DNA from: Saccharibacillus endophyticus | GTDB taxonomy: Bacteria > Bacillota > Bacilli > Paenibacillales > Paenibacillaceae | DNA: 64,000 nucleotides | Direction of reading: 5' to 3' | NCBI RefSeq assembly: GCF_013185185.1 | Contig: NZ_JAAZWE010000003.1 | Span: forward strand, 248,001-312,000 | Part shown: piece after piece, positions 54,316 through 63,468 of the stretch | Numbering within the stretch: position 1 is the first letter of the stretch | How the letters are laid out: each line of letters begins with the position of its first letter | Made by a program: the position numbers and the translations under genes | The notes under the pieces: model-generated | Databases searched by the model: none | What the model was told of the DNA's origin: nothing | Seen by the model: the letters and a program-made list of their open reading frames with translations, nothing else

Positions 54316-55134
54316 TTACTTCACGCCAAGCCGCATTCGGTAGCTGAACAACACTTCTTTTTCTTCCCCTGCAAAAAAGGCATCCGCTACTCGTCCGAAT
54401 TCTTCCGCGGCGGCTTTTACGTCTTTCGCGCCGCGCTTGATCGCTCCCTGCGTACCGCCTTGGCTGAGCGCAATGCGGGTATATCGCTGCGCATCGCAGA
54501 TCTCCCGATTATGGAACACGATTTCGCGAGCGTACCGGAACCGACCGGAGTCGCGGATCTGCCGCAAATGCTCGTCCTTCGGCCATTTGTGCGCTTGTTC
54601 GGTCTCGTGCGACAGCTCTCGAACACGACGATCCGCGAGGGCAGACAACTGCTCGTAAGCCGCTTCGACGTCCGCGTTCAACACCGGAGGCCAATCGCAA
54701 TCGTAAGCAGCGAATATGCCGCCCGGACGCAGCACGCGCGCGAATTCGGACAACGTAGGCTGCGGATTCATCCAGTGGAAAGACTGCGAACACGTGATCA
54801 GATCGGCCCAGCCGTCTTCAAGCTTCAAGTCGTCCGAAAAGCCTTCGCGGAACGTCAATTCTTCGGGACTGCCCGCCGCAAGGTACTTGGCTTCGGCAAC
54901 TTTCCGCATATCGGTGCTCGGTTCGATCCCGACAATTTCTTGCGCGCGGCCCAGCCAAAGAAACGTGGAAAGCCCGGTGCCGCAGCCCACATCGACCACG
55001 TGACGCGGCGTTCCTTCGAGATAAGTTTCCAAAAGACGAATAACCTCTTGCGGAGCGGCAGGACGGTTGCGGTCATACAGCTCGCCGAACCCGGCAAATC
55101 GCTCCACGTTATTTTTACGGATATGTTCCAGCAT
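54316..55134 (-). CDS. Class I SAM-dependent methyltransferase
   Basis: 272 residues. SAM motif I VVDVGCGTGLSTFLWL (about 46-61), motif II EIVGIEPSTDMRKVAE, motif III ITCSQSFHWMNPQPTLSEFARVLRPGGIFAAYD. It matches the Methyltransf_11 family (YafE/Tam-like). Substrate unknown. AAAAGGAG precedes the ATG. Alone on the minus strand. Confidence 0.9.
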   Translation of the reverse strand: MLEHIRKNNVERFAGFGELYDRNRPAAPQEVIRLLETYLEGTPRHVVDVGCGTGLSTFLWLGRAQEIVGIEPSTDMRKVAEAKYLAAGSPEELTFREGFSDDLKLEDGWADLITCSQSFHWMNPQPTLSEFARVLRPGGIFAAYDCDWPPVLNADVEAAYEQLSALADRRVRELSHETEQAHKWPKDEHLRQIRDSGRFRYAREIVFHNREICDAQRYTRIALSQGGTQGAIKRGAKDVKAAAEEFGRVADAFFAGEEKEVLFSYRMRLGVK

Positions 55135-55382
55135 GTGCGTTCCACTCCTTTTTTAATTGGATAAATTCGATGTTCGCATAGACTTTCTTTTCAAGCCCTA
55201 TTATCACATAATTTGTAACCGGGATCACTTTTCGCGACAGATTCGAAGTTGGAGCCGGAATATAAAAAGAGGAAATGCGGAAGAAACAGGGAAGTTTTTA
55301 TAAGGTAGAGAAAGAATCGTTCATGAAAAGAAGCCGAAACCTGTCGCGAAGGCACGCATAGTCGGAAGGCGAGGTCGAAAAG

Positions 55383-55952
55383 ATGCTTATTTTTGTCATA
55401 CAGGGTGCGATCACGCTATTCGTGGTCGGGATGATCGTCGGCGTTCTTGGCGAACGGGTCAAGCATCCAGTCTCGATCGCGGTCAACTTGTTCGTCATCG
55501 GGCTGTTATTTGCGCTGGGGTCGCTCATGAATGTCGAACCCGGTCGACCTTCGGGAAACGGAAATCTTGCCTGGTTTTTGGTGATCCCGCTCGCAGCGTT
55601 AGGTCTGGTGCTGCTGTATCAATTATATGCGGCGCGCTTGCTCAGACGTTTTACGCCGCTCGCGCTCGCTTTCGTCTTGCTCGGGCTGCTTGCGCATCAA
55701 GCGGCGGGATTCGATCTTCAGCATGCGCGTTATCGCCATTTGCAGGAAAAGGCGGCGCTTATTCAACGTCAAACGACGGCGTCCGAAGGCGGATACCCCG
55801 TTTCTTTGGAATGGGACTCCATGCATATGAACGGACACTTTTTTCATCTCAATACGTATCTGTTGTTCGTCGGATGGATCGCGATCGTCGCGGTGGTCGG
55901 GCTTCTTGTCGAAACGCTGCTGCGTCGCAGGAAAGGAGGAGCGCTAAGTTGA
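55383..55952 (+). CDS. Polytopic membrane protein of unknown function
   Basis: 189 residues. Four to five hydrophobic segments (about 1-20, 34-50, 64-82, 88-104, 157-178) with a polar domain between the last two (about 105-155). I do not recognise a family. GAAGGCGAGG lies at weak spacing. The stop overlaps the next gene's TTG start, so the two are probably partners. Confidence 0.65.
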   Translation: MLIFVIQGAITLFVVGMIVGVLGERVKHPVSIAVNLFVIGLLFALGSLMNVEPGRPSGNGNLAWFLVIPLAALGLVLLYQLYAARLLRRFTPLALAFVLLGLLAHQAAGFDLQHARYRHLQEKAALIQRQTTASEGGYPVSLEWDSMHMNGHFFHLNTYLLFVGWIAIVAVVGLLVETLLRRRKGGALS

Positions 55953-56383
55953 AATACTTCGCCAAAATGAATGTGTTCGCGCTGCTTGCATGTATTCCGC
56001 TCGTTGTTTTCGCGCAGCTCGAAGTTAACGTTTACCGAATTTCAAGGGTCACGGGACTTGATCTCGACATCATCGTCAAAGCGCCTTGGATTGCCTTTTT
56101 GATCGCGGCGGTATTGGGGCTTATCTTGTTTCCTTTTTATATTCGCAAGCATCTCGGTCGACATAGCGTGGACGGATGGCTGTTGATCTTATGGATTCCG
56201 TACTTTTTCTTGTTTGCCGGAACAATCGGACGACTGCTGCCTGTCATGCATGCGGGCGAAGATCCGGGACCCGGAACGGGCATGCTGCTGCTCATGGTTA
56301 TGTTTTTCTATCCGATCTACGTGCTGATGACCTTGATGTTCGCGCAGTTCAAATGGGATTTCGGAGTCGAAGCCGATCAATAA
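55949..56383 (+). CDS. Small polytopic membrane protein coupled to the preceding gene
   Basis: 144 residues from a TTG with AAAGGAGGA upstream, overlapping the previous stop (TTGA). Four hydrophobic segments (about 6-24, 46-65, 79-96, 111-131). No motif recognised. The arrangement suggests a two-component membrane complex. A longer ATG frame reaching back to 55811 lies inside the previous gene and is rejected. Confidence 0.65.
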   Translation: MKYFAKMNVFALLACIPLVVFAQLEVNVYRISRVTGLDLDIIVKAPWIAFLIAAVLGLILFPFYIRKHLGRHSVDGWLLILWIPYFFLFAGTIGRLLPVMHAGEDPGPGTGMLLLMVMFFYPIYVLMTLMFAQFKWDFGVEADQ

Positions 56384-56393
56384 GGAGGAGACT

Positions 56394-56936
56394 ATGAATC
56401 CATACCGCCATATCCATATTTTCGGCGCATCCGGTTCGGGAGCCACGACGTTGGGCCGGGCACTGGGGGAGCGTTTGCCGCATGCCGTCTTGGACGGGGA
56501 CGATTATTTCTGGGCGCATAAATTCGATGAAACAAGGCCGCCCGAAGAGCGCGTGAAGCTTCTGAAAGCGAACCTGAAGCGGCATGATCGATGGATACTC
56601 AGCGGAGCGGTCTGCGGTTGGGGCGATGCGTTCAAGCCGGAATTCGATCTTGTCGTATTTCTGTACGTGCCCGAAGCGGAGCGGTTGAATCGATTGAAGG
56701 CTCGGGAATATCATCGCTATGGCGAACAGTCGCTGCCCGGAGGTCAAATGCATGAAGAGTCGATTGCTTTTCTGGACTGGGCGGCGCTGTATGACCATGC
56801 TGGAGAGGAAGTGCGCAGCTTGCAGCTTCACGAACGCTGGATGAAGGATTTGAAATGCCCCATTTTGAAGATTGAAGGCGTACATAGCGTGGAAGAACGG
56901 GTCGAGTTGGTGCTGAGCAAGCTGTTGCGATCTTAA
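56394..56936 (+). CDS. P-loop nucleotide kinase-like protein with altered Walker A
   Basis: 180 residues. The N-terminal HIFGASGSGATTLGRALGERL fits a P-loop at 11-19, but the usual Walker A Lys is Ala (GASGSGATT). Later features fit an adenylate/shikimate-kinase-like fold: VLDGDDYFW, WILSGAVCGWGD, VFLYVPEAERLNRLKARE. Without the Lys it may not hydrolyse ATP normally, or another residue substitutes. AAGGAGG precedes the ATG. It starts 10 bp after the membrane pair. Confidence 0.8.
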   Translation: MNPYRHIHIFGASGSGATTLGRALGERLPHAVLDGDDYFWAHKFDETRPPEERVKLLKANLKRHDRWILSGAVCGWGDAFKPEFDLVVFLYVPEAERLNRLKAREYHRYGEQSLPGGQMHEESIAFLDWAALYDHAGEEVRSLQLHERWMKDLKCPILKIEGVHSVEERVELVLSKLLRS

Positions 56937-56976
56937 GCGGCACCGGAGAGTCCGGACGGAATCGAGGGGATCATCG

Positions 56977-57357
56977 TTGAAGTTGGAAGCTTTCGAAGAG
57001 CATCATGCAGAAGCGCTGAAACGTCTCCGGAAGGAGATCGAAGCTCCGAGCGAAGACCGGGACGTGCTGAAGCAGCTTTGCGTGCAAGTGTACGTTCATG
57101 CCCGACCTGAGGATGCACTTGCGATCTGGACGGCCAAAAGGCTGGATTTCGATGCGGGCGTCGCGATCGAATCGGAACTGCTGATCGGTGCCGGGTTGGA
57201 CGAGACGATCGAATACGTGCTGGAACACGAAGATTTGAGCGAAGGTTCCTCGGCATCGGCGCTGCTGGCGCACTTGAAAAAGTCGGAGCCGTCCTGGCTG
57301 ACGCCGCGCGAGGAGCTGCTGAGCTTTTACCGAAACGACTATGGAACCAACGCGTAA
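56977..57357 (+). CDS. Hypothetical protein
   Basis: 126 residues from a TTG with GAGGGGA upstream, highly acidic, predicted mostly helical. Two halves of HEAT/ARM-like helical pairs are possible (DALAIWTAKRLDFDAGVAIESELLIGAGLDETIEYV). No family recognised. The gene lies 40 bp after the P-loop gene, probably in the same operon. Confidence 0.65.
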   Translation: MKLEAFEEHHAEALKRLRKEIEAPSEDRDVLKQLCVQVYVHARPEDALAIWTAKRLDFDAGVAIESELLIGAGLDETIEYVLEHEDLSEGSSASALLAHLKKSEPSWLTPREELLSFYRNDYGTNA

Positions 57358-57384
57358 AGGAGCAAGTGAAAGGAGGCTGTCCTG

Positions 57385-57789
57385 ATGTGGGTTCCTTATG
57401 AGCAAAAGCGCGGTTATCCGCATGATTTTCGCGTAAGCTATCGATTTTTCCCGGCGGTTGAAGGAGGAAGAAAGACGTTGCCGGTTCAGGGTTACCGCTG
57501 CGATTTTTCCTATGCGGGAGACGATATTTCGCAGTCGGGCATCTATGCGATCCATCCCGAGTTCGAAGACGCGAACGGCGCGGTGCTGCTCGAGGCCGAA
57601 TCTTGCGTTCCCGCTCAAGGTACGGCTCGGATGTGGGTCTTGTTTCCGGCCATGCGTCGTGAAGTTCATGCGCGGCGGATCACGACGGGCATGCAAGGTT
57701 TTTTTATGGAAGGCCCGAGGCGCGTCGGAGCGGTGCAAGTGATCGAGATGAACGGACTGTTGGAAAACGCGCAAAAGGTGATCGATTGA
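57385..57789 (+). CDS. Hypothetical protein, beta-rich
   Basis: 134 residues with AAAGGAGG before the ATG. Starts MWVPYEQKRGYPHDFRVSYRFF, ends ITTGMQGFFMEGPRRVGAVQVIEM, a layout resembling the C-terminal beta-barrel of EF-Tu-like proteins (GTARMWVLFP). No catalytic motif. It lies between the acidic hypothetical and a methyltransferase in a run of closely spaced genes. Confidence 0.65.
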   Translation: MWVPYEQKRGYPHDFRVSYRFFPAVEGGRKTLPVQGYRCDFSYAGDDISQSGIYAIHPEFEDANGAVLLEAESCVPAQGTARMWVLFPAMRREVHARRITTGMQGFFMEGPRRVGAVQVIEMNGLLENAQKVID

Positions 57790-57822
57790 GGATACCTAAC
57801 TGCCAAGCGAGAGGGGGATATG

Positions 57823-58455
57823 ATGAACACGCCGGATAAAAAATACTGGAACACCACGTATACCGAGCTTCCTTTTCACGTCGATCATGACGATTGGCTG
57901 GAAAAATACGCCGTATGGCTCGATCCGTCAAAAGGCAAAATCGTCGATCTGGGCTGCGGGCTGGGGCATAACGCCAAAGCGCTGCGTGCGCAAGGATTCG
58001 ACGTGCTGGCCTGCGATCTGTCGGAAAAAGCGCTGGAGCAGCTTGGGCGGGAGGAGCCGGACATGCCGACGCTCCAATTGGATATGGCGGACGGCCTGCC
58101 TTTTGCCAACGAGTCGCTGCAAGCCGTAGTGGCCGATTTGAGCCTGCATTATTTTTCGAGAAGCGAGACCTTGCGGATTATCGGCGATATTCATCGTGCG
58201 CTGCAACCGGGAGGACTGCTGCTGTGCCGAGTGCATGCCGTGGCTGAACTTGCTGTGAAGCACGGGGCGGCGGCGACGCAGGATGATCCTTTTTTATATC
58301 GAAGCGAAGGGATTTTGCGACGTTTTTTCGATGAAAGCGAGCTGCGGCAATTTTTCTCGGATCAGAATTGGGAGACGTTGGAGCTAAGCGAACAAGCGAT
58401 GGAACGATACGGGCGGCTTAAAAGCTTTTGGGAAGTGGGGCTGAAGAAGCTCTGA
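57823..58455 (+). CDS. Class I SAM-dependent methyltransferase
   Basis: 210 residues; the second of two ATGs is preferred because GAGGGGG is only two bases from the first. Motif I IVDLGCGLGHNAKALRAQG (about 40-58), motif II VLACDLSEKALEQL, motif III ADLSLHYFSRSETLRII and post-motif LQPGGLLLCRVHA. Resembles the TehB/UbiE type. Substrate unknown. Confidence 0.88.
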   Translation: MNTPDKKYWNTTYTELPFHVDHDDWLEKYAVWLDPSKGKIVDLGCGLGHNAKALRAQGFDVLACDLSEKALEQLGREEPDMPTLQLDMADGLPFANESLQAVVADLSLHYFSRSETLRIIGDIHRALQPGGLLLCRVHAVAELAVKHGAAATQDDPFLYRSEGILRRFFDESELRQFFSDQNWETLELSEQAMERYGRLKSFWEVGLKKL

Positions 58456-58469
58456 ACGGGAGGTTTAAC

Positions 58470-58896
58470 ATGAAGAGGAAAGTTCGCGACAGAAAAAAAC
58501 GTAAGGTTGGGCCTGATTTTGGTTCTGTTGGCGGGCAGTCTGGCCTTGAACTTTATGTTGTTTACCGAATATCGGGAGGGGAAACTGGCTGTCGCGGACG
58601 GGATCAACCGGACGATGTCTATCGTTCAAAGCGCGGACTCGCAGCTTAACGCCGCGATTTATACGATCGCAGACGGAGGGGGAGCGTCGGAAAGTCTATA
58701 TGCGATCGGCATTGTGCAAACGAGGCTGGCCGAGCTGCGCAGCATGAAACTGGATTTGTCGGCTTTGGCTAGCTTGGGTCAACAAACGAGTAAATCCGCT
58801 TACGACGTGAATGAACTCTCCGAACAATGGAAGCTTACAATGGAGCAGCGCATTCAGGAAGACCCGGATACGTTCGTACATAAAGAGTTGAAGTGA
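58470..58896 (+). pseudogene. Small membrane-anchored protein, reading frame interrupted at an A7 run
   Basis: GGGAGG and the ATG at 58470 open a Lys/Arg-rich N-terminus, MKRKVRDRKKRK. After the A7 run at 58493-58499 the coding sequence continues in a different frame: LGLILVLLAGSLALNFMLF (membrane helix), then ADGINRTMSIVQSADSQLNAAIY and a polar tail to 58896. A one-base slip at A7 would restore a positive-inside anchor followed by a helix. A TTG at 58507 could alternatively start a shorter protein, but it has no good ribosome binding site. No family recognised. Confidence 0.65.
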
Positions 58897-58951
58897 CGTT
58901 AAATGAAAAGGGTTGGGCAGTAGATCCAAAAACAGAGGGGAAGTAAAGAAA

Positions 58952-59689
58952 ATGGACGATCGATCCGCTTACGGTTACGACCGCAGCAGACAGACTTACG
59001 CGCAGGTGCCGGGATATTGGGACTTTTTAAAATACCACTTGCTGCTAATGGCTTTACCTACAGTCATCGCATTGATTTTGCTGTACGGGCAGCTGTCTTA
59101 TTTTGTCGTGATGATGATTTACGGATTCCAAACGATGGCCGGCGGGGGAAGCGAGATTACAGGCGAGCAGTGGGGGACCGTGCTGGTCGGGTTTTTCCAA
59201 CTGCTTGCTTTCGGCGCTGTTGCGGGGATTATGATTCGAGTCGTATCCGCGGGATTATTTTTCCTTCCGACGTTGGCGCGCAGCGGAAGGTTGAATCTGG
59301 GGACGATTATGAGAACGGGGCTGCGCTACTTTTTCCCGACCTTGTTCGTCATGATCGCGGTGGGGCTGATCGTGGGCATCGCCAGTTCGATCCTGTCGTT
59401 TATCCCGATTATTAATATTTTATCGACGCTGATCGTTTTTTACGTGCAGGCTTTAACGAGTATCTATTATGATTATTGGTTCTCTTACAACGAAGCCGCC
59501 GGGCGTCCGGTATACGGCGGGCCGACGGATCGACTCAAAGCGCTGTACGGCAAAGACGGAACGTTCTGGCTGTACGCGCTCTTTCTTGCCCTGTCGTATA
59601 TCGTGCTCGCATCGGTGTTCGTCAAGCCGTTTATTCAGATGAAAATTACGGAACGAATGGGGATGTTGGAATCTTCGCGAAATTGGTAA
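58952..59689 (+). CDS. Polytopic membrane protein of unknown function
   Basis: 245 residues from the ATG at 58952 (AGAGGGGAAG upstream). Five to six hydrophobic segments (about 27-52, 70-105, 118-148, 205-225), with a cytoplasmic basic Tyr/Arg-rich N-terminus. It may belong to the DUF975/stage-II-like membrane family, but no motif is decisive. Confidence 0.65.
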   Translation: MDDRSAYGYDRSRQTYAQVPGYWDFLKYHLLLMALPTVIALILLYGQLSYFVVMMIYGFQTMAGGGSEITGEQWGTVLVGFFQLLAFGAVAGIMIRVVSAGLFFLPTLARSGRLNLGTIMRTGLRYFFPTLFVMIAVGLIVGIASSILSFIPIINILSTLIVFYVQALTSIYYDYWFSYNEAAGRPVYGGPTDRLKALYGKDGTFWLYALFLALSYIVLASVFVKPFIQMKITERMGMLESSRNW

Positions 59690-59768
59690 ACAGAGAAAAA
59701 GACGCTTTTTTCGCCGGACGCCGGTATATTCGCGATCGAAAACGTAATCGATAATGTCTTTGGAGCAT

Positions 59769-59809
59769 GGACTGTACAAAGGGAGAATTTCTCTTTGGGC
59801 AGTCCTTTT
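59769..59809 (+). terminator. Terminator-like hairpin
   Basis: GGACTG-CAAAG pairs with CTTTG-CAGTCC (two-base internal mismatch), followed by TTTT. Confidence 0.65.
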
Positions 59810-59849
59810 CGTTTAGCTGGAGGTGAACCGATTGTTTGTGATACGATGT

Positions 59850-59863
59850 TGTAAACGTTACCA
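59850..59863. promoter_or_regulatory. Perfect cre (CcpA) site upstream of yesN-like gene
   Basis: TGTAAACGTTACCA matches the B. subtilis cre consensus TGWAARCGYTWNCW at all 14 positions. 84 bp before the response-regulator start, so the two-component system is likely subject to carbon catabolite control. Confidence 0.72.
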
Positions 59864-59946
59864 GATAACATGGCACGTCGACCGGTTCTTGCGAGGTTGA
59901 ACGGATACGGTTAAAGCGGTCGACGCATAGAGAAGGGGGCTCATGA

Positions 59947-61650
59947 ATGGAACGGATTTGCAAAATTCTGATCGTGGACGACGAGGTACTGGTTCGTCAG
60001 GGCATCAAGCATTATCTGGATTGGGAAGCGCACGGATTCCGAATCGTGGGCGAAGCGTCCAACGGACGTGAAGGGTTGGAAGCGATCGAGCGTCTTCAGC
60101 CTCATATCGTGCTCACCGATATCGTGATGCCGGTTATGGAAGGCGAAGAGTTCACCCGCTTGATCAAAAAGAACCATCCGGGCATCGAGGTCGTCGTGCT
60201 CAGCAGTTACGGCGAGTTCGATTACGTGCGTTCGACTTTCCAAAACGGCGTTGCCGATTATATTTTAAAACCGAAGCTGGAGACGCAGGAACTGCTGCGC
60301 GTCCTGCAAAATACGGCCAAACGGATTCCGTCTATCCGGTATACGGGGGAAGGGCTCGGCCAGGGGCCGGACGCCGAAACGCTGCTGGAGAAGCTGGCGT
60401 CCGGTTACGAGGCCGACGAAGTCGCTCCGCCCGACGTGCTGGGGGAACTGTTCCCGCACGAATCCTTCGTGCTGGTCGGACGCCTGCGTCCGGCCCGCCG
60501 CAAAGCCGTCGGCGCGGCCGCAAGCACCGACGAATCCGGGCAGCCGCTCGCGGAGCGGCTGCGGCAGGCGCTGACGCCGGACGCGCCTCTCGCGGCGCCT
60601 TACGGACCGGTGCGCGTATACGCAATGCCTGTAGCGGCCTCCGGCGCCGCGACCGGCAGCGAAGCCGCGCTGATCGGCCTGCAAGCCGGCTGCCGCGAAG
60701 CACTGGTCGCCGCGCTGCAGCGGCACGCGTCGGCCGAGGCAGAGTTCGCCGCTTCGCAGGCGAGTCCGGCCGCTTCGCCGCCGGAAGGCGGGGCGAACGA
60801 GTCCGGCCGCGCGGAGATTTCGCGAGGAGAAGCATTGCGCCCCGCCTTTTGGGCGGCCGGCGAAGCTTTTGCTTCGCTGCGCGAACTGAGCGCTTCTTAT
60901 CGCAACATGCGGGAGCTGTTGGAACTGCGCTTCTTTTTCCCGGACCGCGTTTTGATGCTGCCGGAAGAGCTGCCGCTTGCGAGCGAACCTTTGCCTGCTT
61001 TTGATCTGCGCAGGTTTACGGAAGAGATCAAGCGCGAGCACTTTAACGAAGCGTTTCGCGATTTGCGGCAGTATGCGGCCAAGATGGCAGACGATCATCG
61101 TTCCACGGCCGTCGGGCTAAAATCGTTTCTGGGCAATATCGTCTTCAACCTGATCACGCTGCTCGGCAACATGGAGTATGACGCCTCCGATTTGGACGAA
61201 GCCAAATACGGTTTTTTCCGGGAGATCGAAGATGCGGAAGACGCGCCGTCCGCCGTGCGGCTGCTGGAGCATTTCATACGGCGCGCCGAGGCGAAGGTGG
61301 CCGAACGCACCGATCAGCCGGGCGGAGCCAACATGAAGAAGCTGCTCGCCTATATCGACGAACATTATGCCGAAGCGTTGAGCCTGACGGGGCTCGGCAA
61401 GCATTTTCATTTCAATCCGTCGTATCTGTCCAGCTACTTTACCGCGCACAACAAAGAAGGCTTCAGCGAATACTTGAACAAGATTCGAGTCGCGAAAGCG
61501 GAAGAATTGTTGCGGGACGGCGGATTGAGCATTTCCGAAATCAGCGGCCAGGTCGGTTATTCGGACCCCGGTTATTTTACCAAAGTATTCAAAAAGCAGA
61601 CCGGTTTCTCGCCGAGTCAATACCGCAGACAGCATCCGGCAGGTCGCTAA
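59947..61650 (+). CDS. YesN-type response regulator with AraC DNA-binding domain
   Basis: 567 residues. The receiver (about 1-125) has phosphoacceptor D58 in IVLTDIVMP and the acidic pair DDE at 11-13. The C-terminal 105 residues form an AraC HTH (LTGLGKHFHFNPSYLSSYF, ending GYSDPGYFTKVFKKQTGFSPSQYRR). The roughly 330-residue linker includes an Ala/Gly/Pro-rich, very GC-rich stretch at about 180-290 (60500-60830), possibly an insertion. With the adjacent kinase it would activate sugar-uptake genes. Confidence 0.92.
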   Translation: MERICKILIVDDEVLVRQGIKHYLDWEAHGFRIVGEASNGREGLEAIERLQPHIVLTDIVMPVMEGEEFTRLIKKNHPGIEVVVLSSYGEFDYVRSTFQNGVADYILKPKLETQELLRVLQNTAKRIPSIRYTGEGLGQGPDAETLLEKLASGYEADEVAPPDVLGELFPHESFVLVGRLRPARRKAVGAAASTDESGQPLAERLRQALTPDAPLAAPYGPVRVYAMPVAASGAATGSEAALIGLQAGCREALVAALQRHASAEAEFAASQASPAASPPEGGANESGRAEISRGEALRPAFWAAGEAFASLRELSASYRNMRELLELRFFFPDRVLMLPEELPLASEPLPAFDLRRFTEEIKREHFNEAFRDLRQYAAKMADDHRSTAVGLKSFLGNIVFNLITLLGNMEYDASDLDEAKYGFFREIEDAEDAPSAVRLLEHFIRRAEAKVAERTDQPGGANMKKLLAYIDEHYAEALSLTGLGKHFHFNPSYLSSYFTAHNKEGFSEYLNKIRVAKAEELLRDGGLSISEISGQVGYSDPGYFTKVFKKQTGFSPSQYRRQHPAGR

Positions 61651-61662
61651 GGAGGCACGTTC

Positions 61663-63468
61663 ATGAAAGCATACTGGCGCCGATTCCATGCGCAGCGGCT
61701 GTTCGTCAAGCTGTTCCTGGTCATGGTCGTCAGCACGGTGACCGTAAGCCTGGTCACTTCGCTCGTTACCATCCGCATGTCGGAGCGGCTGTTCACCGAG
61801 ACGTTCGGGATCACCAACTCCAAGGTGCTGAACCAAATTCGTACCGGCATGGAATCTTTTAATGACTCCGTAGTCAATGCTTCGGCTTACGCGGCGCAAA
61901 ACGGGACGATCAAAACGTATTTGAGCGGGGGAGAATCGGATTCGACCCGTATGGCGGGGACGTATTTCGGGATGAACCAACAGATGAGAAGAGTAAAGTC
62001 CAACGTCGACGCGTACAGCGTCGGCGTAACGGCGGTCGGCGTGAACGGTCGGAACTATTCGACGGACCGCAATTACTGGCCCGTGCCCGAGGATCGGCTG
62101 ATCGGCCATCCGCTGTCCCAGCGCACGGAGGCCGAGCCGAAGCGGTTGATTTATCAATACGACATGGAACGCGGCGAAGACGGCAAAGCCGTTCCGTATA
62201 TCGTCGCTTCCAAAGCGCTGATGGAGCGCACGACCGGTTTTATCTACGGGGATTTGTATATTTCGATTCGCGAAGACGAATTCCGGCGCTTCTACGGCAA
62301 TTTCACGAGCGCGGGCAACGACGTCATCATATTGGATGCTTCCGGCCGGATCGTGTCCAGCAATCGCACCGAACAGATAGGGACCGTATCGACGCAGCTG
62401 TTGGAATACGCCGAGCCTTCCGCGGAGAACGAAGAGGTGGTCAGGCGGAACGCCGACGTATTCGGTCGCAGTTCCATTTTGTTGTCCAGCTATATCCCGG
62501 AATACGACTTTTATCTGGTCAATCTGATCGATCGCGATTATGCCGCAGGCAAGATCGTCAACTTGCGCGATCTGGTGCTGGTGGGCGGCTTGATCGTCGG
62601 AGCGGCGCTGCTGCTCGTGTTCATTATCACTCGCCGCCAGACGCGTTCGCTGACCGTGCTCGTTCGTCAAATGTCGACCGTCACTGAAAAAGACTTCGGC
62701 AACTACGTTCGCGTAACCGAATCGGCAGGCTATGAAGTCCAGGAACTGAGCCGGGCTTACAATTATATGTTGGACGAGCTGAATAACTACATCGCAAGGC
62801 TTCTGGAAACGCAAAAAGAACGGCGCAACGCGGAGCTGGCGGCGCTGCAGCGGCAGATCAATCCGCACTTTTTGTACAATACGCTCGCCTCGATCAAAAT
62901 CTTGGTGCAAAAAGGCGACAAGGAAGCGGCCGCGGAGACGATCAACGCGCTGATTTCCTTGCTGCAAAACACCATCAGCAACGTCAGCGAGACGATCACG
63001 ATCGAGCAGGAATTGGAAAACATGCGCAACTACGTGTTCATTAACCATGCCCGTTACGGCGACCGGATTCGGGTCAACGTCTTCGCCGCGCCCGACTGCA
63101 TGCACTACCGGGTACCGAAACTCATCATCCAACCGTTTATCGAAAATGCCTTTTTCCACGCGTTCAATGAGAAGCAAAACGGCATGATCTATGTGCTCGT
63201 CTCCCAAGCGGACGGCCAATTGGTCTGCGAAGTCAGCGACAACGGCGACGGCATGGAAGACGTGGGCGAGTGGAGCAAAGCGGAAGGCGGAACCTTGCTG
63301 CCGAACCGGAAAAGCAAAAGGCAGCTGTTCACGGGCATCGGCGTCCGCAACGTGCACAATCGGATCACGCTGCTGTACGGCGAAGAATACGGCGTGTCGA
63401 TCGACAGCCGCAAAGGCGAAGGCACCAAAATCAAAATCACCCTTCCTCTGATCACGGAGGAATCATAA
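61663..63468 (+). CDS. YesM-type sensor histidine kinase
   Basis: 601 residues with AAGGAGG before the ATG. Membrane helix about 15-35, an extracytoplasmic sensor (about 40-300) of dCache type, second helix about 305-325 (LVGGLIVGAALLLVFII), HAMP (about 327-380). His_kinase motif LQRQINPHFLYNTLASIK with H402, then the ATPase with IQPFIENAFFHAF, DNGDGM and GIGVRNVHNRI. It probably senses an extracellular sugar. The following gene at 63972 is probably its target. Confidence 0.93.
   Translation: MKAYWRRFHAQRLFVKLFLVMVVSTVTVSLVTSLVTIRMSERLFTETFGITNSKVLNQIRTGMESFNDSVVNASAYAAQNGTIKTYLSGGESDSTRMAGTYFGMNQQMRRVKSNVDAYSVGVTAVGVNGRNYSTDRNYWPVPEDRLIGHPLSQRTEAEPKRLIYQYDMERGEDGKAVPYIVASKALMERTTGFIYGDLYISIREDEFRRFYGNFTSAGNDVIILDASGRIVSSNRTEQIGTVSTQLLEYAEPSAENEEVVRRNADVFGRSSILLSSYIPEYDFYLVNLIDRDYAAGKIVNLRDLVLVGGLIVGAALLLVFIITRRQTRSLTVLVRQMSTVTEKDFGNYVRVTESAGYEVQELSRAYNYMLDELNNYIARLLETQKERRNAELAALQRQINPHFLYNTLASIKILVQKGDKEAAAETINALISLLQNTISNVSETITIEQELENMRNYVFINHARYGDRIRVNVFAAPDCMHYRVPKLIIQPFIENAFFHAFNEKQNGMIYVLVSQADGQLVCEVSDNGDGMEDVGEWSKAEGGTLLPNRKSKRQLFTGIGVRNVHNRITLLYGEEYGVSIDSRKGEGTKIKITLPLITEES

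Noticed and set aside
61117..63357. 746-codon open frame opposite the yesM-type gene
   Set aside because: Antisense shadow. The sense frame has full histidine kinase motifs.
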